A DNA stretch of 36,858 nt from JBBDIP01 sp040880305 (GCA_040880305.1 JBBDIP010000021.1:1-36858); one strand, 5' to 3'; numbered from the stretch's first letter, positions 15,723 to 24,435 are shown. The notes: generated by a model not told the origin, from the letters alone. Numbers and translations: made by a program.

Positions 15723-16712
15723 CTAAAACGCCAGGGGGCTCTCGCAGAGGGCCTTGGCGAGTTTGACGCAGTCCTGGTAATCGTTCATGTCCACCATCTC
15801 GCACGGGCTGTGGACGTGGCGGCAAGGTATAGAGATGACGCCCGCCGGGATGCCGGCCTTAGTCATCTGGATTGCGCCGGCGTCGGTGCCGCCCATGTCG
15901 AGCACCTCTATCTGGTACTTGATCCCCTTCTCTTCGGCCAGCTTCACCATGTAGTTCTTGAGCGCCGGGGTGCAGATAAGGCTGCGGTCCATAGCCTTTA
16001 TGGCTGCGCCCTTCCCCAGAGAAACGTTGGCGTTGCGACCCTTGGGCGTATCGCCCGTCGGGGTGACGTCCAGAGCGATGCCCAGATCGGGCTCGATGCC
16101 GAAAGCCGCGGCGCGAGCGCCGCGCAAGCCGACCTCCTCCTGCGTTGAGAACACGGCATAGATGTCGTGGCTGGTCTTAAGGCCTTTGAGAGCCTCGATG
16201 ATACAGGCGCAGGCGACCCTGTCGTCCATGGCTTTGGCCACCACTCTGTCGCCCATGTCCACGAAGGGCTGAAGGAACGCGCAGCTATCGCCCACCCGGA
16301 CCTTGGCCTCGGCTTCCTTCTTATTGGCGGCGCCGATGTCGATGAAGAGCTTCTCCATCCTCATGTCCTTTGGCTCGTCGACGCGCTCGTTGCCGATGAC
16401 TCCCACAGTACCGTTGCCAAACACGACGCGCTGCGCCAAAGAGGCGTAGGGGTTCACGCCGCCGATGGTCCCAAACCGGAGGAACCCGTTGTCGTCAATG
16501 TGGGTGACCATGAGACCAATCTCATCCATGTGGCCGTCGAGGATCACTTTCTTGCCGCCATTGCCCTTCTTGTGGGCGATGAGGTTCCCAAGCGCGTCAA
16601 CCCTTATCTCATCCACGTAGGGCTGGACTTCTTTTCTTATGACCTCGCGGACCGAGTCCTCGGCCCCGGACGGCCCAAATGCCTCAGTAAGCTTCTTTAT
16701 CAGGTCCTTCAC
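15723..16712 (-). CDS. M42-family aminopeptidase (third of three)
   Basis: Cocatalytic di-metal aminopeptidase of the M42 family (TET/FrvX type), expected to form large tetrahedral assemblies that trim peptides in the cytoplasm. The ligands are visible: H61 and D63 in LDGHMDEIG, D163/D164 in AMDDRVA, the catalytic pair E192/E193 in TQEEVG, D215 in GIALDVT, and H301 in CRHVHSP. It is 329 residues, the usual length. GTG 16712 overlaps the previous M42 stop as GTGA, with GGAGG upstream. Substrate preference cannot be read from sequence; glucanase annotations of this family are usually misleading. Confidence 0.9.
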   Translation of the reverse strand: MKDLIKKLTEAFGPSGAEDSVREVIRKEVQPYVDEIRVDALGNLIAHKKGNGGKKVILDGHMDEIGLMVTHIDDNGFLRFGTIGGVNPYASLAQRVVFGNGTVGVIGNERVDEPKDMRMEKLFIDIGAANKKEAEAKVRVGDSCAFLQPFVDMGDRVVAKAMDDRVACACIIEALKGLKTSHDIYAVFSTQEEVGLRGARAAAFGIEPDLGIALDVTPTGDTPKGRNANVSLGKGAAIKAMDRSLICTPALKNYMVKLAEEKGIKYQIEVLDMGGTDAGAIQMTKAGIPAGVISIPCRHVHSPCEMVDMNDYQDCVKLAKALCESPLAF

Positions 16713-17725
16713 GGTCTGAAACCTCCTTCAACGCTCTTCAAGAATGCGATGAGCAGGGCCTTCGCGGCGTCAAAGTCGTGTTGGGACATGACCGCGAAGG
16801 GCGTATGGATGTAGCGGCAGGGGACTGATATGGAAGCGACGGGACAGCCCGCCTGAGCGGCCTGGATGGCGCCGGCGTCGTTGCCGCCCGATGTTGCCTC
16901 CCTAAACTGGTAAGAGATGTTGTTCTGCTTGGCGAGGTTCACCAACTGGTCGACCATTGACCTGGTAGGTATGGTGCCTCTGTCCATGACGGATATGACT
17001 GCCCCGCCGCCCAGGACCGTGGCGTACGAGTCCTTATCGGCCAGCGGGATATCGGCGCAGACGGTCCCCTCCAACGCGATCCCCATGTCGGGAGCGACCC
17101 TGTGGGCCGCAATCCTAGCCCCGCGAATCCCGACCTCCTCCTGCGTTGCGAAAACCGCGTGCAGCTGGATGCTCTCCCAGTCCTGCTTGAGCGCCTCGAA
17201 CAGGAGCATGCAGCCGGCGCGGTCGTCGAACGCCTTGGCTTTGAAGATGCCGGGCGAGAGCTCCTCAAACTCGGTGTCGAACACGGCGTAGTCGCCGACC
17301 TTGACCTTCTTGCCTGCTTCCTCAGCCGACTTCGCGCCGATGTCTATGAAAAGCTGATCGATCGGGATTACTGTCTCCCGTTCCTTCGGCTGCTGGAGAT
17401 GAATGGCCTTGGCGCCGATCACCCCAGGCACTTTGTCTTTGCCTATGTACACCCTCTTGGATACCAGCACCGACGCGGGCACACCGATAGAAGCGAAGCG
17501 CAGGAACCCGCTTTTCTCGATGAACACCACCATTAGGCCGACCTCATCCATATGGGCGTCCACCAAGACTTTGGGTCCTTTAGCGCCCTTGTTGGCTATG
17601 ACGTTGCCCATAACGTCGGTCTCGAATTGGACTCCCATGGAGGAAAGCTCCTTCATGATAGCGTCCCTGACTTCTTTCTCGTTGCCGGCGACGCCGGCTA
17701 GAGCAGTGAAATCTCTCAGCTCCAT
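16709..17725 (-). CDS. M42-family aminopeptidase (second of three)
   Basis: Second M42 peptidase of the tandem, 338 residues. Metal and catalytic residues are present: H58 and D60 in VDAHMDEVG, D167/D168 in AFDDRAG, E196/E197 in TQEEVG, E219 in IALEGT (Asp in its two neighbours), and the His of CRYIHTPF. ATG 17725 has GAAGGAG upstream and overlaps the preceding M42 gene by 10 bp. It is clearly diverged from the other two copies, so this is an old paralog set and not a recent duplication. The Asp-to-Glu difference at a metal position may change metal or substrate choice. Confidence 0.9.
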   Translation of the reverse strand: MELRDFTALAGVAGNEKEVRDAIMKELSSMGVQFETDVMGNVIANKGAKGPKVLVDAHMDEVGLMVVFIEKSGFLRFASIGVPASVLVSKRVYIGKDKVPGVIGAKAIHLQQPKERETVIPIDQLFIDIGAKSAEEAGKKVKVGDYAVFDTEFEELSPGIFKAKAFDDRAGCMLLFEALKQDWESIQLHAVFATQEEVGIRGARIAAHRVAPDMGIALEGTVCADIPLADKDSYATVLGGGAVISVMDRGTIPTRSMVDQLVNLAKQNNISYQFREATSGGNDAGAIQAAQAGCPVASISVPCRYIHTPFAVMSQHDFDAAKALLIAFLKSVEGGFRP

Positions 17726-18783
17726 GTCGTCAGCTCCTTCACGAAAGCGGCGTCGACAGAGGCGATGAACTTTGCCAGGAGCTTGCCCGACTTCTCAACA
17801 TCGCCCACCGACAGGGTCTCGACCGATGTGTGCATGTAGCGCAGCGGGATCGAGATAAGGCCAGTTGCGACGCCCGACCTGCTCATCTGCATTGGCCAAG
17901 CGTCGGTTCCGGTCGCCCCGGGAGCGGGCTCCAGCTGCGGGGTCATCCCCAGGTCCTTGGCCGCTTTGTCAAGCGCCGCATAGATCTTTGGGTGGATATT
18001 GCCGCCGAGGGCGATTACCGGCCCCTTGCCGAGGACTGCGGTGCGCCACTCGGGTACCCCGGGGGTCTCGGCGTGGCAGACGTCGATGGCGATGCCGATA
18101 TCCGGCGCGATGCCATAGGTAGTCGCGATCCCGCCACCGAATCCGGTCTCCTCCTGGACTGTAGCGACGGCATATACATCGGAGGGGCACTTATACTTGG
18201 CTAACTCATCCATGGCTACCAAGATCACCGCGACTCCCGCCCTGTCATCCATGGACTTGCCCGATAGGGCATCGCCCATAAGCTCGGTCACCTGGCGTTT
18301 GAACGTCACGATGTCGCCCACGGTGACGGCCTTGCGGACTTCGTCCTCCGGCATGCCAAGGTCGATGGCGAGGTCCTCCATCTTCTGAGCCTTGCTGGCC
18401 TCGTGAGGCGGGGTGAGGTGGGGCGGCTTGACTCCGATCAACCCTGTGAGCGCCCGTTTTCCATACACGATGACCTCATGTCCAGGCAGGATGCGGGGGT
18501 CGACACCTCCTATCCGCATAAACCGGAGGAACCCCTTCTCCTCGATCTTTGTCACCATGAGACCTATCTCGTCCATGTGACCTGCCAGCATGACCTTTGG
18601 CCGAATTCCCGGGCCGTCGCCCTTCTTGAACCCAATGACGCTGCCGAGGGTATCGTGCCTTATCTCGTCGACAAGGCCAACCATGGCTTCCTCGGCCACT
18701 GTGGCCGCGCTCATGAACTCGTATCCACTGGGCCCGTGAGCCATGGACGCCTTTTTGAGGAACTCCTTAGCGTTGAAACTCGT
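17716..18783 (-). CDS. M42-family aminopeptidase (first of three), apparent ACG start
   Basis: First M42 peptidase of the tandem. Family motifs include AGHMDEIGLMV, SMDDRAG, TVQEETG, AIDVCHAE and LRYMHTSVE. The first ATG in frame (18744) would begin at MAHGPSGYE and remove the first helix. The codons upstream encode SFNAKEFLKKAS, which fits the normal M42 N-terminus. The only place that suits the ribosome binding site (GGGAGGTG, complement of 18791-18798) is ACG at 18783, 9 nt away; no ATG, GTG or TTG exists in frame between 18744 and the upstream stop. So either ACG is used, the ATG was mutated, or there is a base error. The shorter form is 342 residues. Confidence 0.82.
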   Translation of the reverse strand, partial: TSFNAKEFLKKASMAHGPSGYEFMSAATVAEEAMVGLVDEIRHDTLGSVIGFKKGDGPGIRPKVMLAGHMDEIGLMVTKIEEKGFLRFMRIGGVDPRILPGHEVIVYGKRALTGLIGVKPPHLTPPHEASKAQKMEDLAIDLGMPEDEVRKAVTVGDIVTFKRQVTELMGDALSGKSMDDRAGVAVILVAMDELAKYKCPSDVYAVATVQEETGFGGGIATTYGIAPDIGIAIDVCHAETPGVPEWRTAVLGKGPVIALGGNIHPKIYAALDKAAKDLGMTPQLEPAPGATGTDAWPMQMSRSGVATGLISIPLRYMHTSVETLSVGDVEKSGKLLAKFIASVDAAFVKELTTWS

Positions 18784-18878
18784 TTTTTGGCACCTCCCGT
18801 TCCGAACCGAACCCTTACCAGTACTAGGAAATCATTCTTTGATTCCTGGGAGTTATCCTTCCTAATCCGAGGACGTCG

Positions 18879-20228
18879 TCACCCGGCCAGGATAACAGGC
18901 AAATGGCACTTCTCGCCGAAAGCCCTGTAGTGGACGCCCTCCAGGTCTCTTCCCCAAGGGTCGAACGCGATACGGGGCAGGGTGACTTCGACCGGCGAAT
19001 AACCTTCGCCGACCGCGTTTTCGTACGCGGACCAAAAATCGCTCACGGTCAGAAGCCCGCAGGCCTGGATATTGCCGCCGAAGAACCGCGATCTAACCGC
19101 TACGACTTTAGCTTGGAGCTCGCGCTGCGAAAGCATATGCTCGATGACCGGCTTGGCGAGGGCTGATGTAAGCACGAGCACCTCTCTCCCCTTGCGCACC
19201 TGGGAAGACCTCTCCCAGTTGAGGTAGGCCTGTCGGTCCAGGTCTTCGTACATCACAAATCCGGGCGATTGGTTCCAGCCCTTCTTCAACACGACGCCTA
19301 TCTGGACGCCATTGCGGTCGATGGTCACGGAAGGGTTTTCTTTCATGCGGCAGGACAGGAAAGCGTCCTTCCTTGAGAACGTCTCCTTGCCTGCTACCTG
19401 GTCTATGAGGTCGCCGGGAAGGATGCCGGCTTTTGCTGCAGGCGACTCCCTTTGCACGTACTCGACGACCGGAAGGGTGTCCTTGAGCCCGGGAGGCTCG
19501 AACAGCACGGGGATATCCAGGTCGCGGGCGAGGTCGGCCGAGAAGTCTTTGACTTCCCGCCAGGTGTCTTTCGGCATCTTCTTGTACAGAGGGTGCCGGG
19601 ACGAGAACCCCGGCAGGAGCAGGCGGATGGTGGATGCGCCCGCGCCACGCAGGAACTTCGCTGTTTCCCTAAGGTCGTCCCAGCCGGTCATGAAGGGCAA
19701 AGCCACGATGCTCCCGTCGAACTGGACTTTTCCCCCCAGCGCCCTCACGTTCTCGAGAGTCCGCTCCGGGTCGGTATCCCCCATGACCTCACGCCGCTTG
19801 CCCACCGTGTTGAGCGACACCATCAATTCGACACCCAGTGAAGACAAAAGCGAGGTCAAGTCGGGCGTCAGCAGGGCGCCGCTGGTGGTCACATGGATTG
19901 ACCTTTGCGGATAGACTTCCCTGACAAGCCGCAGGATTGGGCCGAAGTCCGGGTGTGTCAGCGGCTCGCCTTCGTTGATCCTGGTCACGGACTCGCCTAT
20001 GACCACGGGACCAGGGGCTGCCTGCAGCCAGGGCAGCGACTCCTTGATCTCCTCAAGGCTCCGCCGGCCGATGGTCCTGACCTCGCAACCCGGCGGGTTG
20101 AAGTGGTTTGAGCAAAAGACGCAACCCATGTCGCATTCAGAAGTTATGGGTAGGATCCCGTCCTTTTGGGCTTGATACAGCAATGCCTCAATAGACGGGC
20201 CCGTTTCAGGGCTCTTTTCTTCGGGCAA
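18879..20228 (-). CDS. Radical-SAM protein with PDZ-like and DUF512-like parts
   Basis: A 449-residue protein. The radical-SAM cluster motif is CDMGCVFC (C32, C36, C39), followed by the SAM-fold elements INEGEPLTHPDF and VTTSGALLTPDL. A PDZ-like segment (about 255-315: SPAAKAGILPGDLIDQVAG) comes next. The C-terminal part (FFGGNIQACGLLTVSDF) resembles DUF512. Known radical-SAM/DUF512 proteins usually carry the PDZ first; here it lies in the middle. Start is TTG 20228, 15 bp after tsaD, with GGGCGG upstream. The reaction is unknown. A 50-bp imperfect palindrome region (18826-18847) lies downstream, before the M42 genes. Confidence 0.7.
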   Translation of the reverse strand: MPEEKSPETGPSIEALLYQAQKDGILPITSECDMGCVFCSNHFNPPGCEVRTIGRRSLEEIKESLPWLQAAPGPVVIGESVTRINEGEPLTHPDFGPILRLVREVYPQRSIHVTTSGALLTPDLTSLLSSLGVELMVSLNTVGKRREVMGDTDPERTLENVRALGGKVQFDGSIVALPFMTGWDDLRETAKFLRGAGASTIRLLLPGFSSRHPLYKKMPKDTWREVKDFSADLARDLDIPVLFEPPGLKDTLPVVEYVQRESPAAKAGILPGDLIDQVAGKETFSRKDAFLSCRMKENPSVTIDRNGVQIGVVLKKGWNQSPGFVMYEDLDRQAYLNWERSSQVRKGREVLVLTSALAKPVIEHMLSQRELQAKVVAVRSRFFGGNIQACGLLTVSDFWSAYENAVGEGYSPVEVTLPRIAFDPWGRDLEGVHYRAFGEKCHLPVILAG

Positions 20229-20243
20229 ATCGCAGCCGCCCTT

Positions 20244-21266
20244 TCACATAGTGTCTGCCAATTCCAACCCGGCCTCTGCATTCAGGTAGGGACCGGCGGT
20301 CTTGCCTGCCATGAGGCGCCGGAAGCCGGCGGCGGCTATCATGGCCCCGTTGTCGGTGCACAGTTCCTTGGGCGGTATGTACAAAGGGACCCCTACGCCG
20401 GAAGACATGCGCGCGGCCTCTCTGCGGAGAAGGCTGTTGGCCGCGACTCCGCCCGAGACCGCGAATCCCCTGGCTCCAGTATCCCTCAGCAGTACGGGTA
20501 TATGGTATAGGAGGTCCCTGACCACGGCGCTGCGCAGGCTAGCCGAAATGCCTTCCACAGCCGCAGCGGGGATAGACCCGTCCGCTTGGCGCGACGCATT
20601 TAGAGCCTGCAAAGCCCGGGTCTTCATGCCCGAGAAGCTGAAATCGAGCTTTCCGCCCTCAATCTTGGGGTGCGTGAACTCGACGTGAGTCGGGTCGCCG
20701 CGGTCAGCGGCCTTGTCTAGATGGGGCCCGCCCGGAAAGGGCAGTCCCATCTCGCGGGCCACCTTGTCGAATATCTCCCCGGCGGCGTCGTCGCGGGTTT
20801 CCCCCAAGAGCTCATACGACCCGAAGTCTCTCATCAGGATGAGGTCGGAATGCCCTCCGGACACCACCAGGTTCAAAAGGGGGAACTCGGGAATGTCCTC
20901 TCTCAGGAAATTGGCCATGATGTGCCCTTCTAAGTGGTGGACGCCGACCAGGGGAACGCCGAGAGAGTACGCCAGGCTCTTGCCAAAGCACAGCCCCACC
21001 AGGAGAGACCCAAGCAAGCCGGGACCCTCGGTGACAGCCACGGCGCTCACATCGGAAAGCCGGACGCCCGCCACCGACAGGGCTTCTGCCGTGACTGGCG
21101 CCATCACCTCCAGGTGCTTGCGCGAGGCGATCTCGGGGACCACCCCGCCGTACCTGGCGTGCAGGTCAACCTGGGACGACACCACGCTAGATAGGACCTT
21201 GCGGCCGTCTTCAACCACGGCGCAGGAAGTGTCGTCGCACGACGTATCAATGCCGAGGATGAGCAT
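20244..21266 (-). CDS. tsaD: tRNA N6-threonylcarbamoyladenosine synthase, TsaD
   Basis: Catalytic subunit that transfers the threonylcarbamoyl group to A37 of ANN-decoding tRNAs, acting with TsaB and TsaE. ASKHA fold; it begins MLILGIDTSCDDT. Metal-binding H111 and H115 are in HHLEGH, with GGVVPEIASRKH, SGGHSDLILM and AVSGGVAANSLLR as further hallmarks. The frame stays open to 21293, but ATG 21266 has AGGTGA at the right spacing and gives the family N-terminus. It is 340 residues. Unusually, it sits inside an operon with the aminomutase-like and peptidase genes, while tsaE and tsaB lie in a different operon at 28-30 kb. Confidence 0.95.
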   Translation of the reverse strand: MLILGIDTSCDDTSCAVVEDGRKVLSSVVSSQVDLHARYGGVVPEIASRKHLEVMAPVTAEALSVAGVRLSDVSAVAVTEGPGLLGSLLVGLCFGKSLAYSLGVPLVGVHHLEGHIMANFLREDIPEFPLLNLVVSGGHSDLILMRDFGSYELLGETRDDAAGEIFDKVAREMGLPFPGGPHLDKAADRGDPTHVEFTHPKIEGGKLDFSFSGMKTRALQALNASRQADGSIPAAAVEGISASLRSAVVRDLLYHIPVLLRDTGARGFAVSGGVAANSLLRREAARMSSGVGVPLYIPPKELCTDNGAMIAAAGFRRLMAGKTAGPYLNAEAGLELADTM

Positions 21267-21305
21267 GGTATCACCTATACTCCGATTTCGCATGTCGTAT
21301 AGAGA

Positions 21306-22379
21306 TTACACGTTCACGGGAACGAGAGCAAACGTGAGGGAGCGGAGCCACGATTCGAGGATGTCCGGGCCTTCCAACACGATATCGGTGCAATTCACGC
21401 TCACGCCCGCTCTCACGGCTTCAAGGAACGGGCGGGCAGGCAGGATGTGTGCCGAATAGCCGCCTCCGCGGGGGTCGAAACGGGGGACGTAGGGGCTGAC
21501 CGTGAACCCCAACAGTGAGGCGGGCCTGCGCACGAACAGACCGTGCCCGCCCTTGGCCGCCTCGGCAAAGACCGTCGGCCAAACAGTGTGGTCTCCCGAC
21601 AGCAGCAGGTCAACGGGGTGAGATGCGACGAAACTGAATCGAAGACTCATCCGCTCCACCGACCTCAAGACGTTCATAAGCAGGTTCGGGTTCACCGGTC
21701 CCTCGATAGCCACCCGCAAGGCCGGTCCGGATGCCGGGAGCCCTCGGGGGATAACTTGGGTCTCGAGCAGGGCGGTGAGAACCTTCTCAGAGCCCTCGGC
21801 GAAGAGCCCGCCGGGGACTCGTATGGCGGTCGTCCCTGCGCCGGCCAGGCCGGGCAGGGACATGACGCAGGCGATGCCGGCAAGCTCCCTGGCGAGATAA
21901 TGCGGGTCCTCGTTGCGAGCGGCGCCGGTGGCGATCACGATCTCTGTAGCCAATGACATAGGCGCGAGTCTCGACAGCGCTCCGTCAAGCAGCGCCACGC
22001 AGTCTGAAGGCACTGTGCTCAAAATGGTCGCGACATCCTGCGTGCTGGCAGGGCCCGCCACTACGACCTTCCCCGGTGTCACCGCGCACCCGGAGTAGAC
22101 AGGACCCAAAGCGCAGTTCGCGCCGGTAAACGTAAGACCGGTGAACCGCGCGGACGCGACCTCAAAAAGCGGGAGCGCGGTAGCGACCCGATCTCCTTCG
22201 TCCACCGTGACCTTGGGTTTGGGGAGCCCGGTCAGGTTGTCAAGGTCCTCCCCGTCGTAACCGATGCTGGTGAGGAATACGCTTCGCCCCTCCGCCCGCA
22301 GGTGCCTGGCCACAGCCTGCAGAGTGGTAGTCTTGCCTGTGTTTTTGGCGGTCCCCGCTATTCCGACAACGTGGCGCAT
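21306..22379 (-). CDS. P-loop protein resembling aminomutase reactivase subunit KamB
   Basis: A 357-residue protein with a distinctive P-loop, GTAKNTGKTT (9-18), then SVFLTSIGYDGEDLD and PKPKVTVDEGDRVATALPL. These stretches recall, from memory, the KamB protein of lysine 5,6-aminomutase clusters, thought to help reactivate the B12 enzyme. The gene directly follows, and overlaps by 22 bp, the B12 aminomutase-like gene, which supports that link. ATG 22379. The second half (LSGDHTVWPTVFAEA, DIVLEGPDILESW) is not a domain I recognise. An alternative is a more general CobQ/MobB-like P-loop enzyme. The KamB assignment should be treated as a hypothesis. Confidence 0.55.
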   Translation of the reverse strand: MRHVVGIAGTAKNTGKTTTLQAVARHLRAEGRSVFLTSIGYDGEDLDNLTGLPKPKVTVDEGDRVATALPLFEVASARFTGLTFTGANCALGPVYSGCAVTPGKVVVAGPASTQDVATILSTVPSDCVALLDGALSRLAPMSLATEIVIATGAARNEDPHYLARELAGIACVMSLPGLAGAGTTAIRVPGGLFAEGSEKVLTALLETQVIPRGLPASGPALRVAIEGPVNPNLLMNVLRSVERMSLRFSFVASHPVDLLLSGDHTVWPTVFAEAAKGGHGLFVRRPASLLGFTVSPYVPRFDPRGGGYSAHILPARPFLEAVRAGVSVNCTDIVLEGPDILESWLRSLTFALVPVNV

Positions 22380-24202
22380 GCCCGCTCCAGCCCGGTGCGG
22401 GGCCTCACCGTATCCCTTCCCGCGCGCCCGGGGTAGGCCCCGTCCTCGCGGTCCCCGAGGATCCCCTCGTACAGCGACGCGACGAAGTCTTTGCGGTCCA
22501 GGATCCTATCCAGGACCTCCATGATACCTGAACGCAGGTGAAGCGCCATTTCGAAGCACTTGCCGGTGGCCTCGATCTTGGCGCTGCCCATGAATCTGAG
22601 GGCCCCGGCTGTAGCCTTGAGGGTGTCCACCCGGGATTGGGCTGAGATGGGCCCGCCGGCGTAGGCCTCGTCAGACGAGGCTATGGTCACGGCGCTGGAA
22701 CCCAGCGTGAGGGCAAGGGCGGCGTGCATAGCCGTCATGGTGACAGACTGGGAACGGTCCTGAGATTGCGTCATGAACCCGACGGGAGCGCCCGGCCATA
22801 TCGGGGCGTCGATTATGTCGCGCAGGGCGACCATCTTTGCGGCGTTGAAGTCAACCAGGTTATCCTGGGTGAACCCCTGGATCATCGCCTCGGGCGAGTT
22901 GGCGAAAAGGGGCTGGAGGATTGGCTTGCCTCCCAAAAGAACTCCTGCTGCGGCGACAACCAGCATCCCGGCAAAGGCTTTCCTGGCCGGAACCCCGCAC
23001 AGCTCCTCGTTGGTCACCACGTCGTAGGGCAGCCCAAACTGGGAGGCGAGCCGCATGGACATGGCACCGTCCACCGCGAGGCGCGCGGGGTCGGTGCCGG
23101 CCCCCAAACTCCCGTACACCACGTTGATCTTGGTGAGGTCGGCGCCGGCAAGGTGCGCGAGTACCACGGTTTCAGGAGTGTTCAGGCCGCGATGCGCCCT
23201 TACCTGCCACAATGCGCCTGGATAGAGAGAGTTCTTAATGAGGCGGAGATTGTCTAGAGTCAGGACTGTCCCATCGTGCTGGTGGCTCCACGCTCCCTCC
23301 AAAAGGCCCTCAGTCCGGGCGCCCCAGGACGGGTCGAAATGTATGACGCCCCTGGCGCCCCAGGCCAGCGACACTTTGATGTGGTAGGCATCCATGACCG
23401 GGCATCCGGTCCCATACTGGATCATGACGTTGTAGCGGTCGAGGACCTTCTGCGACAGGGGGAGGGCCGGTTCTTCCTCGCGGGCAAGGCCGAGTTGGTT
23501 GCTTTCGGCCGCGGTGAGCGGCCGGGTGTTGGAGACAGGTACAGAATCCTCGTACCACCTGCGGACTTCACCGCTGCAAAGGGCGGCGTACTCGCGCCTC
23601 AGCTCCGGCTTCGAGCCGCCCAAGCTATCCGGCGACCCGTCCATCAGCATCCTTATGGCGGCCCTCTCGACAGCAGGCGACGTCAACCCCTCTACCTGCC
23701 GCAGGAATCTCCGGGCTACCTCCAAGCAACGGTCGCCAATCTCCTTGTCTCTAAACCGGTAAGAGAAGCCGGCGGTGAGGTCCGTTGGCTGCCGGAAACC
23801 CCTGGAAGCCGCGCGGGCGGCCTGCTTGCCCTCCATGTAATCGGCGACGTCTGACGGGACGGTATCCGGCCCAAAACCTGCGTCAAAACCAAGTTCCTGC
23901 GCCATCTCCGGCCTCACGTTCATGCCGCCCAGCACCAGTTTGGCGCTGCGACGCAGACCTGAGGAATCGCAAAGGTCGACGAACCTTGAGAGCACTTCAG
24001 CAGTGCCGTAACTAATGGTCCGGCCTATCATCACAAAGTCGGGTTGCACCCGAGTCGCCCGCGAGACGATCTCCTCCGGAGCGAGGTCGGGGGGAAGCAG
24101 GGTCACGGCGTGCCCTCTCTCGGTAAGCGCCCTGGCGATCAGTTTGACGCCTACGTCGTGTACCGGGTCCAGCGGGGCGAGGATGACCTTGTTTACGATC
24201 AC
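22358..24202 (-). CDS. Single-chain B12-dependent aminomutase-like protein
   Basis: A 614-residue protein. Residues 1-140 form a cobalamin-binding domain: LDPVHDVG with the probable cobalt-ligand H15, MIGRTISYGT, LVLGGMN, and LGFDAGFGPDT. The spacing is D-x-x-H-x-x-G, one residue longer than the usual D-x-H-x-x-G. From about 170 on, it resembles the KamD (alpha) subunit of lysine 5,6-aminomutase: SPAVERAAIRML, GARGVIHFDPSWGARTEG, WPGAPVGFMTQSQ and GSSAVTIASSDEAY. In known enzymes these parts are separate chains, or the B12 domain comes last. No lysine sits 11 residues after H15 (Leu26), where lysine 5,6-aminomutase carries its PLP lysine. GTG 24202 overlaps the 78-aa gene by 4 bp. Substrate is unknown. 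Confidence 0.6.
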   Translation of the reverse strand: MIVNKVILAPLDPVHDVGVKLIARALTERGHAVTLLPPDLAPEEIVSRATRVQPDFVMIGRTISYGTAEVLSRFVDLCDSSGLRRSAKLVLGGMNVRPEMAQELGFDAGFGPDTVPSDVADYMEGKQAARAASRGFRQPTDLTAGFSYRFRDKEIGDRCLEVARRFLRQVEGLTSPAVERAAIRMLMDGSPDSLGGSKPELRREYAALCSGEVRRWYEDSVPVSNTRPLTAAESNQLGLAREEEPALPLSQKVLDRYNVMIQYGTGCPVMDAYHIKVSLAWGARGVIHFDPSWGARTEGLLEGAWSHQHDGTVLTLDNLRLIKNSLYPGALWQVRAHRGLNTPETVVLAHLAGADLTKINVVYGSLGAGTDPARLAVDGAMSMRLASQFGLPYDVVTNEELCGVPARKAFAGMLVVAAAGVLLGGKPILQPLFANSPEAMIQGFTQDNLVDFNAAKMVALRDIIDAPIWPGAPVGFMTQSQDRSQSVTMTAMHAALALTLGSSAVTIASSDEAYAGGPISAQSRVDTLKATAGALRFMGSAKIEATGKCFEMALHLRSGIMEVLDRILDRKDFVASLYEGILGDREDGAYPGRAGRDTVRPRTGLERACATLSE

Positions 24203-24435
24203 TGGGCGTCACCCCCGGGGCTCTGCCAGCTGTATGTGGTGGAAGGGCGGTTCACATATCCCCTAAGCCGAACGCGGACGCCGGGCCCTCCCATCTCGCA
24301 GAAGACTATATCGACATCAGAAAAGCCGAGCTCACCCATGAGAGCGCGGCCCAAGCGCTTTCCTTCTTCCAAACTGCCACAGACCAGGAATGTCTCCAGG
24401 TCACACGCGTCCAGGATCCTCTCTCTTGCTGACAT
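24199..24435 (-). CDS. Small protein of the aminomutase operon, unknown function
   Basis: A 78-residue protein I do not recognise. It contains LETFLVCGSLEEGKRLGRAL and a beta-rich, Gly-containing part (VDIVFCEMGGPGVRVRLRGY), ending in a polar tail. ATG 24435 has AGGAGG at 9 nt. It overlaps the regulator gene by 35 bp, and its stop overlaps the aminomutase start as GTGA. The strong site and double overlap support a real gene. By position it could be a small accessory or structural subunit of the mutase. Confidence 0.6.
   Translation of the reverse strand: MSARERILDACDLETFLVCGSLEEGKRLGRALMGELGFSDVDIVFCEMGGPGVRVRLRGYVNRPSTTYSWQSPGGDAQ

Noticed and set aside
18781..18798. TGGCAC near 18787 as a sigma-54 promoter
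   Set aside because: The -12 side is absent, and the bases are the complement of the M42 gene's ribosome site.
22358..24202. Glutamate mutase fusion (GlmS-GlmE)
   Set aside because: Considered because of the B12 domain and the GlmL-like ATPase in the window, but the C-terminal half reads more like KamD, and a KamB-like gene follows; a profile search would decide.
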